Positions 9,626 to 18,383 of a stretch of DNA of 64,000 bases are shown piece after piece. The notes under the pieces were generated by a model. It ran no database searches and was not told the DNA's origin. It saw nothing but the letters and a program-made list of their open reading frames with translations. Origin of the DNA: Peribacillus simplex NBRC 15720 = DSM 1321 (GTDB taxonomy: Bacteria; Bacillota; Bacilli; Bacillales; DSM-1321); the NCBI RefSeq assembly GCF_002243645.1, contig NZ_CP017704.1, positions 4,234,001 through 4,298,000 of the forward strand. The letters run 5' to 3'. Position 1 is the first letter of the stretch. Every line of letters begins with the position of its first letter. Position numbers and translations under genes: made by a program.

Positions 9626-9721
9626 ATGAAGAACCCAAGTGTTCATTACATAGCGGAAGGGACTTTTATATTAGGGTTTCAAAGCAAGGCAATCGAATCC
9701 TCATGCACTTTGTATAAATGA
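9626..9721 (+). CDS. 31-residue upstream ORF coupled to comC
   Basis: A short ORF (begins MKNPSVHYIAEGTFILG, ends SSCTLYK) has a strong ribosome site GGGAGGA (9610-9616) about 9 bases before its ATG. Its TGA (9719-9721) overlaps the first comC ATG (9718). comC has no recognisable ribosome site of its own, so translation of this ORF probably feeds ribosomes into comC. No homologue is recognised; it may be a leader peptide or a remnant that kept only its coupling role. The rest of the 9337-9717 gap holds the folC terminator and AT-rich DNA, with no clear ComK box. Confidence 0.5.
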   Translation: MKNPSVHYIAEGTFILGFQSKAIESSCTLYK

Positions 9722-10470
9722 TGGTTATCCATATCTATCTCTTCGTCTTGGGCTTAATTTTAGGCTCATTCTTTAACGTTGTCGGTTTAAGTGTCCCAGC
9801 CAGTCATTCATTTGCGAATCGTCGCTCCGCCTGTCCTTCTTGCGGGCGTACATTGACATTCTTCGAGTTGATACCGGTTATTTCTTATATGTTGCAAGAC
9901 GGAAAATGCCGGGGCTGTAAAACAAGGATTTCCCCCCTTTATCCGGTAGTGGAAATGCTGACCGGTGTTTTGTTTGCCTCTGCTCCCATATTCCTTGGCT
10001 GGTCGAACGAACTCTTGATTGGCTGGACATTGATTTCATTATTTATGATCATCTTCGTGACTGATGTCGCCTATATGCTCATACCTGATAAAATTCTGCT
10101 TTTCTTTACAGTGATTTTTATCGTTCTAAGAGTCTCATTTCCGCTGTCGCCCTGGTGGGATTCAATTTTCGGAGCAGCGGTTGGCTTTAGCCTGCTGTTA
10201 TTAATCGCTGTCATAAGTAAGGGTGGCATGGGTGGCGGTGATATCAAGCTATTTGCAGTGATTGGCTTTGTACTGGGAATGAAGATGGTGCTGTTATCGT
10301 TCCTTATTGCGTGCTTTTATGGGGCATTCTTTGGCATCATCGGGTTGTTGACCGGAATCCTAAAAAAGAAAACACTTATTCCTTTCGGACCGTATATCGT
10401 TTTTGGGACATTGACTGCTTATTTTTGGGGCGATTCCCTATTACATTGGTATGTAACTTTTTTAAGATGA
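9718..10470 (+). CDS. comC: Type 4 prepilin leader peptidase ComC
   Basis: An integral membrane aspartyl protease that cleaves, and in relatives N-methylates, the pseudopilins of the competence (ComG) machinery. The 250-residue product has the N-terminal zinc cluster as two Cys pairs (PSCGRT... / CRGCKT), catalytic Asp residues in VTDVAYMLIPDK and in the GxGD-type motif GGMGGGDIKLF, and about seven hydrophobic helices. Start codons ATG 9718 and ATG 9721 are adjacent; neither has its own ribosome site, which suggests coupling to the short ORF at 9626-9721. Position after folC matches Bacillus. Confidence 0.92.
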   Translation: MMVIHIYLFVLGLILGSFFNVVGLSVPASHSFANRRSACPSCGRTLTFFELIPVISYMLQDGKCRGCKTRISPLYPVVEMLTGVLFASAPIFLGWSNELLIGWTLISLFMIIFVTDVAYMLIPDKILLFFTVIFIVLRVSFPLSPWWDSIFGAAVGFSLLLLIAVISKGGMGGGDIKLFAVIGFVLGMKMVLLSFLIACFYGAFFGIIGLLTGILKKKTLIPFGPYIVFGTLTAYFWGDSLLHWYVTFLR

Positions 10471-10473
10471 GCT

Positions 10474-10683
10474 TAAAGGACCATCCTAATCCAAGAGGAA
10501 TTTGTCACAAATCACCTGAACAATAGTGCAGTAGGGAACTATCCCCAATTGACCGCAAGTGAAGATGACATGAAAGAGGAATGCATGTAATTGGTGAGAG
10601 GCGATATTGAATGGTTCATGAACCAGAAGTACCAGTACCTGGAGTTCCCTTTTGGTTACCCATATATGAATAGGGAAATTTGA
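10474..10683 (+). other. Two consecutive short open segments between comC and spoIIB
   Basis: After comC, one frame is open from a stop near 10474 to TAA 10588-10590 with protein-like content (includes NNSAVGNYPQLTASEDDMKE) but no normal start. In the same frame, right after that stop, GTG 10594 opens a 29-residue ORF ending at TGA 10681-10683 (starts VRGDIEWFMNQKYQYLEF), with AAAGAGGAA upstream. They may be remnants of one small gene split by a stop, or an unrecognised small peptide. No function is claimed. Confidence 0.25.
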
Positions 10684-10695
10684 CGAAACCTATTA

Positions 10696-10732
10696 ATGAC
10701 AAGACGACAAAAGTCTTGTTATTTTTTTTTAC
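10696..10732 (+). terminator. Terminator upstream of spoIIB
   Basis: ACAAGAC / GTCTTGT stem with a GACAAAA loop, followed by a T-run (TTATTTTTTTTT). It ends transcription from comC and the short segments before spoIIB. Confidence 0.75.
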
Positions 10733-10777
10733 CTCTATGTTAGGATGAAAAAAATGATCTGGAGGGGAGGAAAAAAA

Positions 10778-11752
10778 TTGGGCAAGCCGGAACAAAGCAA
10801 GGGTGTAACGATTAAAATAAATGGGGAAGAAAAAATATTTGCCGATAAAAAGATTGAAAGTCAAGAGGCGGCGAGTAAGGAGCAGGAACAGGAACACACA
10901 GATGAGAGTTTCGAATGGATACTCCCTGAGGATTCAAACGAAAACAAAATCGTTTTGGTTCCCACACCGCCAAAGAAGAAAATGCCTAAGCTCATCGGTT
11001 TTGGTACCAGTTCGCTGAAAAGTTTGGATAAAAGACCGTTCAAGACATTCATGATCGCTGTCATTTGTGCTGTTTTTTTTGGGTCGATTCTTGGCTTGAT
11101 CGCCGTTAAAACGATAACAAAGGAAAAAGCCGAAGTATCTTCAGTCGAGACCTCGATTCCAACGGAAGCTACTGTTGAGGATAAAAAAGCGGCAGTGACT
11201 GAACCAGGAAACCAGCTGAAGACATTCCTTGTACAGGGAGGAGTATTCAGCAGCGAGGATGCGGCAAGGCAAGTACAAAAGAAAATCATTGAAAAGCAGG
11301 TTCCTGCTGAAATTTTCAAATTGGAAGACAGCTATTATCTATTCTTGGGATCGGCAGAGAGTCTAGCTGCAAGTAAGGAGCTGGCCTTGTTCTTAAAGTC
11401 CTATGATGTGGACGTATATTGGAAGGAAATCAATTTTGAAGCTGCTGGGACAAGCCAAGAAGATGAGAAAACCCTCGACAAGATGAAGGCAGTATATGCT
11501 TCGTTGGCAGAAACATCCGCAACAAAGCTTCGTGGAAAGGAAGGGACGGTAAGCGAAGAAACCCTGAAAAAAAACATGGATGAACTGAAGGCGGGGAAAT
11601 TATCGCCGGAGTTTTCGAATATGAACGATGACCTGACTGCTGCCGCTAAGTCGATTGACGAATATGAGACTTCCAAAAATGAAGAAAAGCTATTCCTGGC
11701 TCAGGAAAGTCTTCTTGATTTTTTATTGAATTTCCAAAATATATCGAGTTAA
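10778..11752 (+). CDS. spoIIB: Stage II sporulation protein B (SPOR domain)
   Basis: SpoIIB helps polar septum remodelling and engulfment at the start of sporulation. The 324-residue product has a cytoplasmic N-terminus with the SpoIIB-type VTIKINGEEK segment, one membrane helix (around FMIAVICAVFFGSILGLIAV), and an external SPOR domain (LKTFLVQGGVFSSEDAARQV) that binds denuded peptidoglycan, then a helical tail. I chose TTG 10778 because GGAGGGGAGG lies 7 bases before it; ATG 10745 would overlap that site. It lies between comC and maf as in B. subtilis. Confidence 0.88.
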   Translation: MGKPEQSKGVTIKINGEEKIFADKKIESQEAASKEQEQEHTDESFEWILPEDSNENKIVLVPTPPKKKMPKLIGFGTSSLKSLDKRPFKTFMIAVICAVFFGSILGLIAVKTITKEKAEVSSVETSIPTEATVEDKKAAVTEPGNQLKTFLVQGGVFSSEDAARQVQKKIIEKQVPAEIFKLEDSYYLFLGSAESLAASKELALFLKSYDVDVYWKEINFEAAGTSQEDEKTLDKMKAVYASLAETSATKLRGKEGTVSEETLKKNMDELKAGKLSPEFSNMNDDLTAAAKSIDEYETSKNEEKLFLAQESLLDFLLNFQNISS

Positions 11753-11945
11753 GTAGAGAAAAAAAAGGGGGGCTGCCTAATGGGATAAGCTCCCCAATAT
11801 GAAGTCATCTGTGACACCTTTTTTATTTTCCGGGAAATACTTACAGGCATTTGTCGATTCCTAGTAAACAATAATTGTGGATTGCATCATAATTTGATAG
11901 GATAGATATGTATCTCCCTATGTAAAGAAAGGTGACTTTTATATT

Positions 11946-12515
11946 ATGCAGCCATTGATTTTAGCTTCTTCATCACCACGTCGTAAAGAACTTCTACAAT
12001 TTCTTCAAATCCCCTTTGAAAGCATGAATTCCAATGTCGATGAAAGTATTGATGAAAACATGTTTCCTGATGCAGCGGTGAAAGAACTGGCCACCCGTAA
12101 AGCGGAAGCCATCGCAGCAAAATTTCAGGAAAGCTGGGTAATCGGCTCGGATACCGTTGTTGTCCTTGATGGTGAGATATTGGGTAAGCCGACAAGCCGG
12201 GCGGATGGAAAAAGAATGCTGGAAATGTTATCAGGACGGACACATGAAGTATACACAGGTGTCGCCATCCTATTCGGCAAGCATCGCAGAGTATTTGCAG
12301 AAAAAACGGAAGTGACATTTTGGGAGCTGCCAGAAAATGAAATCGAACGTTATCTGGATAGCGGGGAACCTTTTGACAAAGCTGGCGGCTATGGGATTCA
12401 AGGATACGGATCTCTTCTTGTCGAACAAATCAAAGGTGACTATTTCTCAGTCGTCGGGCTTCCGGTCTCAAGACTGGCCCGGGAACTTAAAGCGATGCAG
12501 GAAGAGTTAGGATAA
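11946..12515 (+). CDS. maf: Maf nucleoside triphosphate pyrophosphatase
   Basis: Maf proteins hydrolyse dTTP/UTP or modified nucleotides to monophosphates; in Bacillus the gene is linked to septum control. The 189-residue product begins with the family signature LILASSSPRRKELL (P-loop-like, Arg/Lys binding phosphates), then GSDTVVVLDGEILGKP and the SGRTHEVYTGVA segment, ending with DYFSVVGLPV. A ribosome site (AAAGAAAGGTG) precedes ATG 11946. radC starts 47 bases downstream. Confidence 0.93.
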   Translation: MQPLILASSSPRRKELLQFLQIPFESMNSNVDESIDENMFPDAAVKELATRKAEAIAAKFQESWVIGSDTVVVLDGEILGKPTSRADGKRMLEMLSGRTHEVYTGVAILFGKHRRVFAEKTEVTFWELPENEIERYLDSGEPFDKAGGYGIQGYGSLLVEQIKGDYFSVVGLPVSRLARELKAMQEELG

Positions 12516-12562
12516 TCTGATTTCCTCTGGCATCTTCCCTTTTCTAAGGAAGGGTTGATTTT

Positions 12563-13249
12563 TTGAGCGAAAAAATGTTAATACGGGATTACCCGAAAGA
12601 AGAGAGGCCGCGCGAAAGGTTTCTGCAGGACGGACCGCAAAGTCTCTCCAATCAGGAATTGCTCGCTTTGCTATTGAGGACGGGATCAAGGGAAGAATCA
12701 GTCCTGCAACTATCTGGCAGACTCATCAATTCCTTCAAGGGCCTGCGCCTACTAAAAGAAGCCTCAGTGGAAGAACTGACAGTTATTAAAGGGATTGGTG
12801 AAGCAAAAGCGATTCAAATCCTTGCCTCTGTCGAACTTGGCAGGAGAATTAACAATTTGAATGATCAAGACCGTTATGTGATTCGATCTCCTGAAGATGG
12901 AGCCAATTATTGCATGGAAGAAATGCGGTTTTTATCACAGGAACATTTCGTCTGTCTCTATTTAAATACGAAAAATCAAGTGCTTCAAAAAACTACGGTA
13001 TTCATCGGCAGCCTCAATGCCTCGATCGTGCATCCGCGCGAGGTCTTTAAAGAGGCTTTCAAAAGGTCCGCTGCCTCTATCATCTGTCTTCATAACCACC
13101 CCTCCGGAGACCCCTCTCCCAGCAGAGAAGATATTGAAGTGACGAAAAGGCTAGTCGAATGTGGTAAAATAATCGGGATTGAAGTATTGGACCATATCAT
13201 CATCGGGGAGCATAAATATGTTAGTTTGAAGGAAAAAGGTTATTTATGA
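12563..13249 (+). CDS. radC: RadC/YsxA family JAB-domain protein
   Basis: The 228-residue protein has an N-terminal helix-hairpin-helix region (VIKGIGEAKAIQIL) and a C-terminal RadC/MPN(JAB) metalloprotease-like domain with H-x-H (LHNHPSGDPSPS) and the downstream Asp. It is named for a DNA-repair link in E. coli that has since been doubted; the true role is not established. TTG 12563 is preceded by AAGGAAGGG at about 8 bases. It is conserved between maf and mreB in Bacillus. Confidence 0.92.
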   Translation: MSEKMLIRDYPKEERPRERFLQDGPQSLSNQELLALLLRTGSREESVLQLSGRLINSFKGLRLLKEASVEELTVIKGIGEAKAIQILASVELGRRINNLNDQDRYVIRSPEDGANYCMEEMRFLSQEHFVCLYLNTKNQVLQKTTVFIGSLNASIVHPREVFKEAFKRSAASIICLHNHPSGDPSPSREDIEVTKRLVECGKIIGIEVLDHIIIGEHKYVSLKEKGYL

Positions 13250-13263
13250 CACTATCAAAATTT

Positions 13264-13293
13264 TTGACGATACGATATAATATTGTTTATGAT
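13264..13293 (+). promoter_or_regulatory. Candidate sigma-A promoter of mreBCD
   Basis: TTGACG (13264-13269), an 18-base spacer and TATGAT (13288-13293) lie just after radC. Downstream, near 13325-13345, TTGTC/GACAA form a small inverted repeat before the mreB ribosome site. Confidence 0.45.
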
Positions 13294-13399
13294 TTTTAAA
13301 AGAGGAAACTTTTTCAAAACTCTTATTGTCAAAAAACGACAAATTATTATTTGAACTTATAAAAAAAGGCATTTTTGTTTACGAAAGGGAGATACCATA

Positions 13400-14419
13400 A
13401 TGTTTGGAATTGGCGCTAGAGATATAGGGATTGATTTAGGGACGGCGAATACGCTTGTCTATGTGAAAGGAAAAGGTATCGCAGTACGTGAACCATCGGT
13501 TGTAGCTGTGCAAACAGATACAAAGCAAATCGTTGCAGTAGGAAACGATGCGAAAAACATGATCGGCCGTACACCTGGTAACGTGGTTGCCCTTCGCCCG
13601 ATGAAGGATGGAGTAATTGCCGATTATGAAACGACGGCTACCATGATGAAGTACTATATGAAGGAAGCTCAAAAGAAGGGCGTATTCGGCAACAAGCCAT
13701 ATGTCATGATTTGTGTGCCTTCTGGAATTACGGCAGTTGAGCAGCGTGCAGTCATCGCTGCAGCTAGACAAGCTGGAGCCCGTGACGCATATCCTATCGA
13801 AGAACCGTTTGCAGCAGCGATCGGTGCGGACCTTCCTGTTTGGGAGCCTACAGGCAGCATGGTCGTTGATATCGGCGGAGGAACGACGGAAGTGGCAATC
13901 ATTTCCCTTGGCGGTATCGTTACAAGCCAATCGATCCGAATTGCCGGTGACGAAATGGATGATGCCATTATCGTTTACATCCGTAAGAACTACAATTTGA
14001 TGATCGGTGAGCGTACTGCTGAAGCGATCAAAATGGAAATTGGTTCTGCTGGAGACACGGAAGGCGTAGAAAACATGGAAATTCGCGGCCGTGACCTATT
14101 GACAGGATTACCGAAAACGATCGAAATTACAGCTGAGGAAATATCCAAAGCATTAAGCGACACAGTTTCTGCAATTGTGGATTCCGTGAAAAACACTTTA
14201 GAGAAAACACCACCTGAATTAGCCGCTGACATCATGGACAGAGGCATTGTATTGACAGGCGGGGGTGCTTTGCTGCGCAATTTGGATAAAGTCATCAGTG
14301 AAGAAACGCAAATGCCGGTGATCATCGCTGAAAATCCACTGGATTGTGTTGCAATCGGAACGGGAAAAGCGCTGGACCACATTCATTTATTCAAGACTAA
14401 ATCAAGAGATTCGCGATAA
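13400..14419 (+). CDS. mreB: Rod-shape determining protein MreB (actin-like)
   Basis: MreB forms membrane-associated filaments that guide side-wall peptidoglycan synthesis. The 339-residue protein begins [20 protein letters not shown] (phosphate-1 motif), has [15 protein letters not shown] (phosphate-2) and [14 protein letters not shown] (adenosine motif), all actin-family nucleotide sites. GAAAGGGAG lies before ATG 13400. It heads mreBCD, although a terminator follows mreB, so mreCD may be partly separate or attenuated. Confidence 0.97.
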   Translation: MFGIGARDIGIDLGTANTLVYVKGKGIAVREPSVVAVQTDTKQIVAVGNDAKNMIGRTPGNVVALRPMKDGVIADYETTATMMKYYMKEAQKKGVFGNKPYVMICVPSGITAVEQRAVIAAARQAGARDAYPIEEPFAAAIGADLPVWEPTGSMVVDIGGGTTEVAIISLGGIVTSQSIRIAGDEMDDAIIVYIRKNYNLMIGERTAEAIKMEIGSAGDTEGVENMEIRGRDLLTGLPKTIEITAEEISKALSDTVSAIVDSVKNTLEKTPPELAADIMDRGIVLTGGGALLRNLDKVISEETQMPVIIAENPLDCVAIGTGKALDHIHLFKTKSRDSR

Positions 14420-14439
14420 GCATTACTTCTCAAATAGGG

Positions 14440-14477
14440 CCGGCTCAACAAAAGGTGCAATTTTGAGCCGGTTTTTC
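14440..14477 (+). terminator. Terminator between mreB and mreC
   Basis: A 9-bp stem CCGGCTCAA / TTGAGCCGG followed by TTTTTC. It should reduce mreCD transcription relative to mreB or separate the units. Confidence 0.8.
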
Positions 14478-14555
14478 TTATGTTTTGCTGTTTAATTAAA
14501 TCCATAGTGTAAGTTTAAGACCATAGAGTAAATTTTAGATAGAGGTGTAATCACC

Positions 14556-15428
14556 ATGCCACAGTTTTTTAATAAAAAGCTCCTTCTCTTGCTCGTTAGT
14601 ATTATCGTTCTCGTGGCATTGATCGGTTTTTCATTAAGGGAGAGAGAAGAGTTGACTTGGCCGGAGCAATTCCTGAAAGATACGACAGGCTGGGTCGGAA
14701 ATGTGTTTAATAAGCCAGTATCGGGTATAACAGGTTTTGTAGGGGGCTTAAAAGACCTTCAACATACATACGATGAAAACAAAAAATTAAAAGCCCGCTT
14801 GGATGAATATGTATTATTGAAAACCCAAGTCCAAGATTTAAAGGAAGAAAATGAAGAACTTCGCGATAACCTCAAAAAAGAAGATGACCTGCGGAAGTAT
14901 TCGCCCACCCAGGCGACGGTCATTGGACGTAATCCCGACCGCTGGCATGAAATGCTGACGATTAATAAAGGGAAGCGTAATGGGGTAGAAAAAAACATGG
15001 CTGTCATCACGTCCAATGGGCTAGTCGGTAAGGTGAAATCAGCGACGGATTTCACGGCCTCGGTTCAACTTTTAAGTTCGATCGATAAAGCCAACCGTGT
15101 CTCGGCGATCGTTCAAGGTGATGATAAAGCATATGGCTTGATTGAAGGATTCGATGATAAGAAGAACCTTTTGCTGATGAAACGGATTCCATATGATAAA
15201 AAGATCAAGAAAAATTCATTGGTCATCACATCCGGTTATGGAGGGATCTTTCCGAAAGGTCTGCTGATCGGTAAAGTTGTCGATGTCAAAGTGGATCAAT
15301 ATGGATTGAACCAGACCGCATATATTGAACCTTCGACGGATTTTTATGATATTAATAATGTTATGGTCGTTCAGCGCGAAGTGGACGGTGTACCGAAAGA
15401 AAGTGAAGGGGAGGATGAAGCTGAGTGA
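14556..15428 (+). CDS. mreC: Rod-shape determining protein MreC
   Basis: MreC is a bitopic membrane protein linking MreB, MreD and the cell-wall synthases outside the membrane. The 290-residue product has an N-terminal membrane helix (about residues 8-25), a coiled coil (about 70-110, with LKEENEELRDNLKKEDDL) and the external beta-domain pair with GLVGKV and SGYGGIFPKGLLIGKV. AGAGGTG precedes ATG 14556. Its stop overlaps the mreD GTG start. Confidence 0.95.
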   Translation: MPQFFNKKLLLLLVSIIVLVALIGFSLREREELTWPEQFLKDTTGWVGNVFNKPVSGITGFVGGLKDLQHTYDENKKLKARLDEYVLLKTQVQDLKEENEELRDNLKKEDDLRKYSPTQATVIGRNPDRWHEMLTINKGKRNGVEKNMAVITSNGLVGKVKSATDFTASVQLLSSIDKANRVSAIVQGDDKAYGLIEGFDDKKNLLLMKRIPYDKKIKKNSLVITSGYGGIFPKGLLIGKVVDVKVDQYGLNQTAYIEPSTDFYDINNVMVVQREVDGVPKESEGEDEAE

Positions 15429-15943
15429 GATATTTCATCCTTTCTTTTATAGCCTTGGTTTTTTTTGTTTTTGAAAGCATCTTCGCCCAGATGTTCGCTG
15501 GCGACGCATTCGGGGCCGATAAAATCCTCGTGCCCCATTTCATGATGATTTTCGTTTTTTTCCTGACCATGTACGGGTCCAGGAAAATGGGTATGTTTTA
15601 TGGGGCGATTCTTGGGTTGACTTATGATGTTGTATATACGGAAATCCTTGGGATTTACATGTTCCTGCTGCCTTTTCTTGCCTATCTGATCTCGAAAAGC
15701 ATGAAAATCCTGCAAAATAATATATTGATTGCCTGCCTTACTGCGCTTTTATCCACGGCAGTTTTAGAGGTTGTCATCTTTCAGATGAATATCATCCTAT
15801 CATTTGCAGATATGGGATTTGGTGAATTTGCGGAACGGAGATTGATTCCGACATTATTATTGAATCTCGCATTCATTATTATCAGCTGCTATCCTTTAAA
15901 GAGAATGATTGAAAAGCTTGATTTGCAAGGTGAAACGGAATAA
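15425..15943 (+). CDS. mreD: Rod-shape determining protein MreD
   Basis: MreD is an integral membrane partner of MreC in the elongation machinery. The 172-residue product is almost wholly hydrophobic, with about five membrane helices (starts RYFILSFIALVFFVFE). The GTG start (15425) overlaps the mreC TGA, so translation is coupled. minC follows after about 115 bases. Confidence 0.92.
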   Translation: MRYFILSFIALVFFVFESIFAQMFAGDAFGADKILVPHFMMIFVFFLTMYGSRKMGMFYGAILGLTYDVVYTEILGIYMFLLPFLAYLISKSMKILQNNILIACLTALLSTAVLEVVIFQMNIILSFADMGFGEFAERRLIPTLLLNLAFIIISCYPLKRMIEKLDLQGETE

Positions 15944-16059
15944 CGTTCCTGTGTCTTAAGAAGCAGGTGAGAAATGTATTTTCTCTTTTCCGTGTACGTA
16001 GAAAAAGGAAATTTGTTTTCCTATGTCGAATTATATTTCATTGAGGTGAAACAAACGTC

Positions 16060-16743
16060 ATGAATAAAAGAATTCAGCAAAATGTCATGATTAAGGGAAC
16101 AAAAGACGGGTTTATGCTTCATCTCGATGATTCTTGCTCATTTTCCGAATTATTGAAAGAGTTAGAAGTGAAGCTTTCGGCAAACTATCAGTTTCAAGAA
16201 AATGACCCGTCCATTTCCGTAAAAGTACATACAGGGAACCGCTATCTTGATGAACAACAAGAAGAAAAGATTAAAGAGGTCATCCATAAAAAGAAGAAGC
16301 TTTTCGTAGATGAGATGATTTCGAATGTCCTGACGAAGGATGAAGCGAAACGATGGAAAGATGAAAACCAAGTGACGACCGTGACCAAGGTGATAAGGTC
16401 GGGACAGGTTTTTGAAGTTCCTGGAGACTTACTTCTAATTGGGGATGTCAATCCCGACGGAACGGTTCGTGCGGGTGGCAACATATATATCATGGGACAG
16501 CTCAAGGGAATAGCCCATGCCGGATATAAAGGGAATAATGAGGCCATTATAGCTGCCTCCGTCATGAAGCCTGCACAGCTGCGCATTGCCGGACAAGTGA
16601 ATTTATCTCCTGACCAATATACGAAATGGGGACATGACCTGGAATGTGCCTTCATGGATGAAGAAGAAAATATCATAATAGAAAAACTGCAAGTCTTAAA
16701 GAAATATAGACCTAATTTAAATAGATTAGAAGGGGGTCTCTAA
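16060..16743 (+). CDS. minC: Septum site-determining protein MinC
   Basis: MinC inhibits FtsZ assembly near poles. The 227-residue product has an N-terminal FtsZ-inhibitory domain (about 1-100) and the C-terminal beta-helix domain (GDVNPDGTVRAGGNIYIMGQ; LKGIAHAGYKGN) that dimerises and binds MinD. GAGGTGAAA precedes ATG 16060. minD starts 2 bases after the stop, so they form one unit. Confidence 0.95.
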   Translation: MNKRIQQNVMIKGTKDGFMLHLDDSCSFSELLKELEVKLSANYQFQENDPSISVKVHTGNRYLDEQQEEKIKEVIHKKKKLFVDEMISNVLTKDEAKRWKDENQVTTVTKVIRSGQVFEVPGDLLLIGDVNPDGTVRAGGNIYIMGQLKGIAHAGYKGNNEAIIAASVMKPAQLRIAGQVNLSPDQYTKWGHDLECAFMDEEENIIIEKLQVLKKYRPNLNRLEGGL

Positions 16744-16745
16744 TC

Positions 16746-17549
16746 GTGGGAGAGGCAATAGTTATAACATCCGGTAAGGGTGGTGTCGGGAAAACGACCA
16801 CCTCCGCCAATTTAGGAACATCTTTAGCTCTTCTAGGCAAAAAGGTTTGCTTGATTGATACGGATATTGGTCTTCGGAATTTGGATGTGATCATGGGATT
16901 GGAGAATCGCATCATCTATGATTTGGTCGATGTGGTCGAAGGGCGCTGTAAGATACATCAAGCGCTTATTAAAGATAAGCATTTCGAGGATTTGCTTTAT
17001 CTGCTTCCAGCTCCGCAAAATAGTGATAAAACAGTGGTGAATGAAGAGCAGATGAGGAAACTCATAAGCGATATGAAGCCTGACTATGATTATGTCATCA
17101 TTGATTGCCCTGCAGGCATTGAACAGGGCTTCAGGAATGCCATAGCTGGGGCAGACAAGGCGATCATAGTTACGACTGCAGAGAGACCGGCTGTAAGGGA
17201 TGCTGACCGTATTATTGGCCTGCTTGAAAAAGAAGAGCATATTGAACCGCCTCAATTGATCATTAACCGGATACGTGGCCATTTGCTTCATGAGGATGAA
17301 GAAATGGATATCGATGGAGTTGCCGATTTTCTTAAGATTGATTTGATCGGCGTCATTCCTGATGATGACCAAGTCATAGTGGCAGCGAATAAAAAGGAAC
17401 CCATTGCCTATAATCCGGACAATAGAGTTTCGCTTGCCTATCGGAACATTGCCAGAAGGATCCTTGGTGAATCTGTGCCCTTGACTCCAATTGGCAGCGA
17501 ACCAAAGGGATTCATGTCCAAATTGAAAAAATTCTTTAGCGTGCGGTAA
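16746..17549 (+). CDS. minD: Septum site-determining ATPase MinD
   Basis: A membrane-cycling ParA/MinD ATPase that recruits MinC; in Bacillus it is held at poles by MinJ/DivIVA. The 267-residue product has the deviant Walker A SGKGGVGKTTTSANLG (about residues 9-24), switch regions DTDIGLRNLD and IIDCPAGIEQG, and a C-terminal amphipathic membrane-targeting helix (KGFMSKLKKFFSVR). GTG 16746 has AGGGGG upstream within the end of minC. A terminator follows. Confidence 0.96.
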   Translation: MGEAIVITSGKGGVGKTTTSANLGTSLALLGKKVCLIDTDIGLRNLDVIMGLENRIIYDLVDVVEGRCKIHQALIKDKHFEDLLYLLPAPQNSDKTVVNEEQMRKLISDMKPDYDYVIIDCPAGIEQGFRNAIAGADKAIIVTTAERPAVRDADRIIGLLEKEEHIEPPQLIINRIRGHLLHEDEEMDIDGVADFLKIDLIGVIPDDDQVIVAANKKEPIAYNPDNRVSLAYRNIARRILGESVPLTPIGSEPKGFMSKLKKFFSVR

Positions 17550-17568
17550 ATCTATATTTCATATCAAG

Positions 17569-17602
17569 AAGCGGGGAGCATTTGATGCCCTCGCTTTTTT
17601 TT
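17569..17602 (+). terminator. Terminator after minCD
   Basis: Imperfect stem GCGGGGAGCAT / ATGCCCTCGC with a TTG loop and an eight-T run. Confidence 0.75.
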
Positions 17603-17621
17603 GCGCACGGAACTTCATGTA

Positions 17622-17653
17622 AATAAAAAAGGCAAGCCATATATTGGCTTGCC
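17622..17653 (-). terminator. Terminator of the YabR-like gene
   Basis: A perfect 8-bp stem (GGCAAGCC / GGCTTGCC) followed on the minus strand by TTTTTTATTT, just after the converging S1-domain gene. Confidence 0.8.
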
Positions 17654-17679
17654 TGTTCAATATGCTAAAATCCAGCGGG

Positions 17680-18123
17680 TTATCCGCGTCTTCCGCCTCT
17701 GCCGCCGCGTTTTGATTCAGTGCTGCGTTTAAGAGTCGATAAATTTTCTTCACTAGTCTTTAAAAAGCGAACCATTTTATCTTCGAAATTTTCCTTTGGT
17801 TGGAAATTACCTTTTGAACGAAAATCTTTAGAACGGCTATCCCCTTGGCGTGGTGGGCGTTTGGTATAAGAAGAGGTTTGCCCTTCGGGTCTATCTATAG
17901 CCTTTTTGATGGACAAGGCAGTTTTTCCGTCTTTCTCACTAATCACTTTTACTTCAATTTGGTCGCCTACTTTAAGATGGTCATTTACGTCTTTTACATA
18001 GCTATCTGCTACCTCACTGATATGCACAAGACCTGTTGAGCCTCCTGGTAATTCTACGAATGCTCCAAAATTAGTGATACCTGTTACTTTACCTTGTACT
18101 TTGCTGCCTATTTCGATTGACAT
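17680..18123 (-). CDS. S1 RNA-binding domain protein, YabR-like
   Basis: The 147-residue protein has an N-terminal S1/OB domain (SIEIGSKVQGKVTGITNFGA, then STGLVHISEVADSYVKDVND) and a basic disordered tail rich in Arg, Lys, Ser and Gly ending KRGGRGGRRG. It closely resembles B. subtilis YabR, which lies next to divIC, not here. RNA binding is inferred. The insertion between minD and spoIVFA, in opposite orientation, is unlike B. subtilis, so it may be a relocated or second copy. The ATG is preceded by a GGGGGAAC run. Confidence 0.85.
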   Translation of the reverse strand: MSIEIGSKVQGKVTGITNFGAFVELPGGSTGLVHISEVADSYVKDVNDHLKVGDQIEVKVISEKDGKTALSIKKAIDRPEGQTSSYTKRPPRQGDSRSKDFRSKGNFQPKENFEDKMVRFLKTSEENLSTLKRSTESKRGGRGGRRG

Positions 18124-18383
18124 AAAAAAATGTTCCCCCTCAATAATGTTAAAACCACTTTATTATAACAAATTCTAGGGAACAATATCAATCTCAATTA
18201 TTCGATTTTCTGAATCGATGTCCGAATCTCCTTGGAAATTCATAAGTTTCCGGTGAATTTTTCATTGGAAAAAATTTTTTCAGGGATGTGTAGAAAGAAA
18301 ATATTTTCTCCGTCATAGTCCGGACAAGTTGCTCATACGTTGTAATATAGCGCTTTGACATGAGCAGGGGGGGGAAATCTGGA

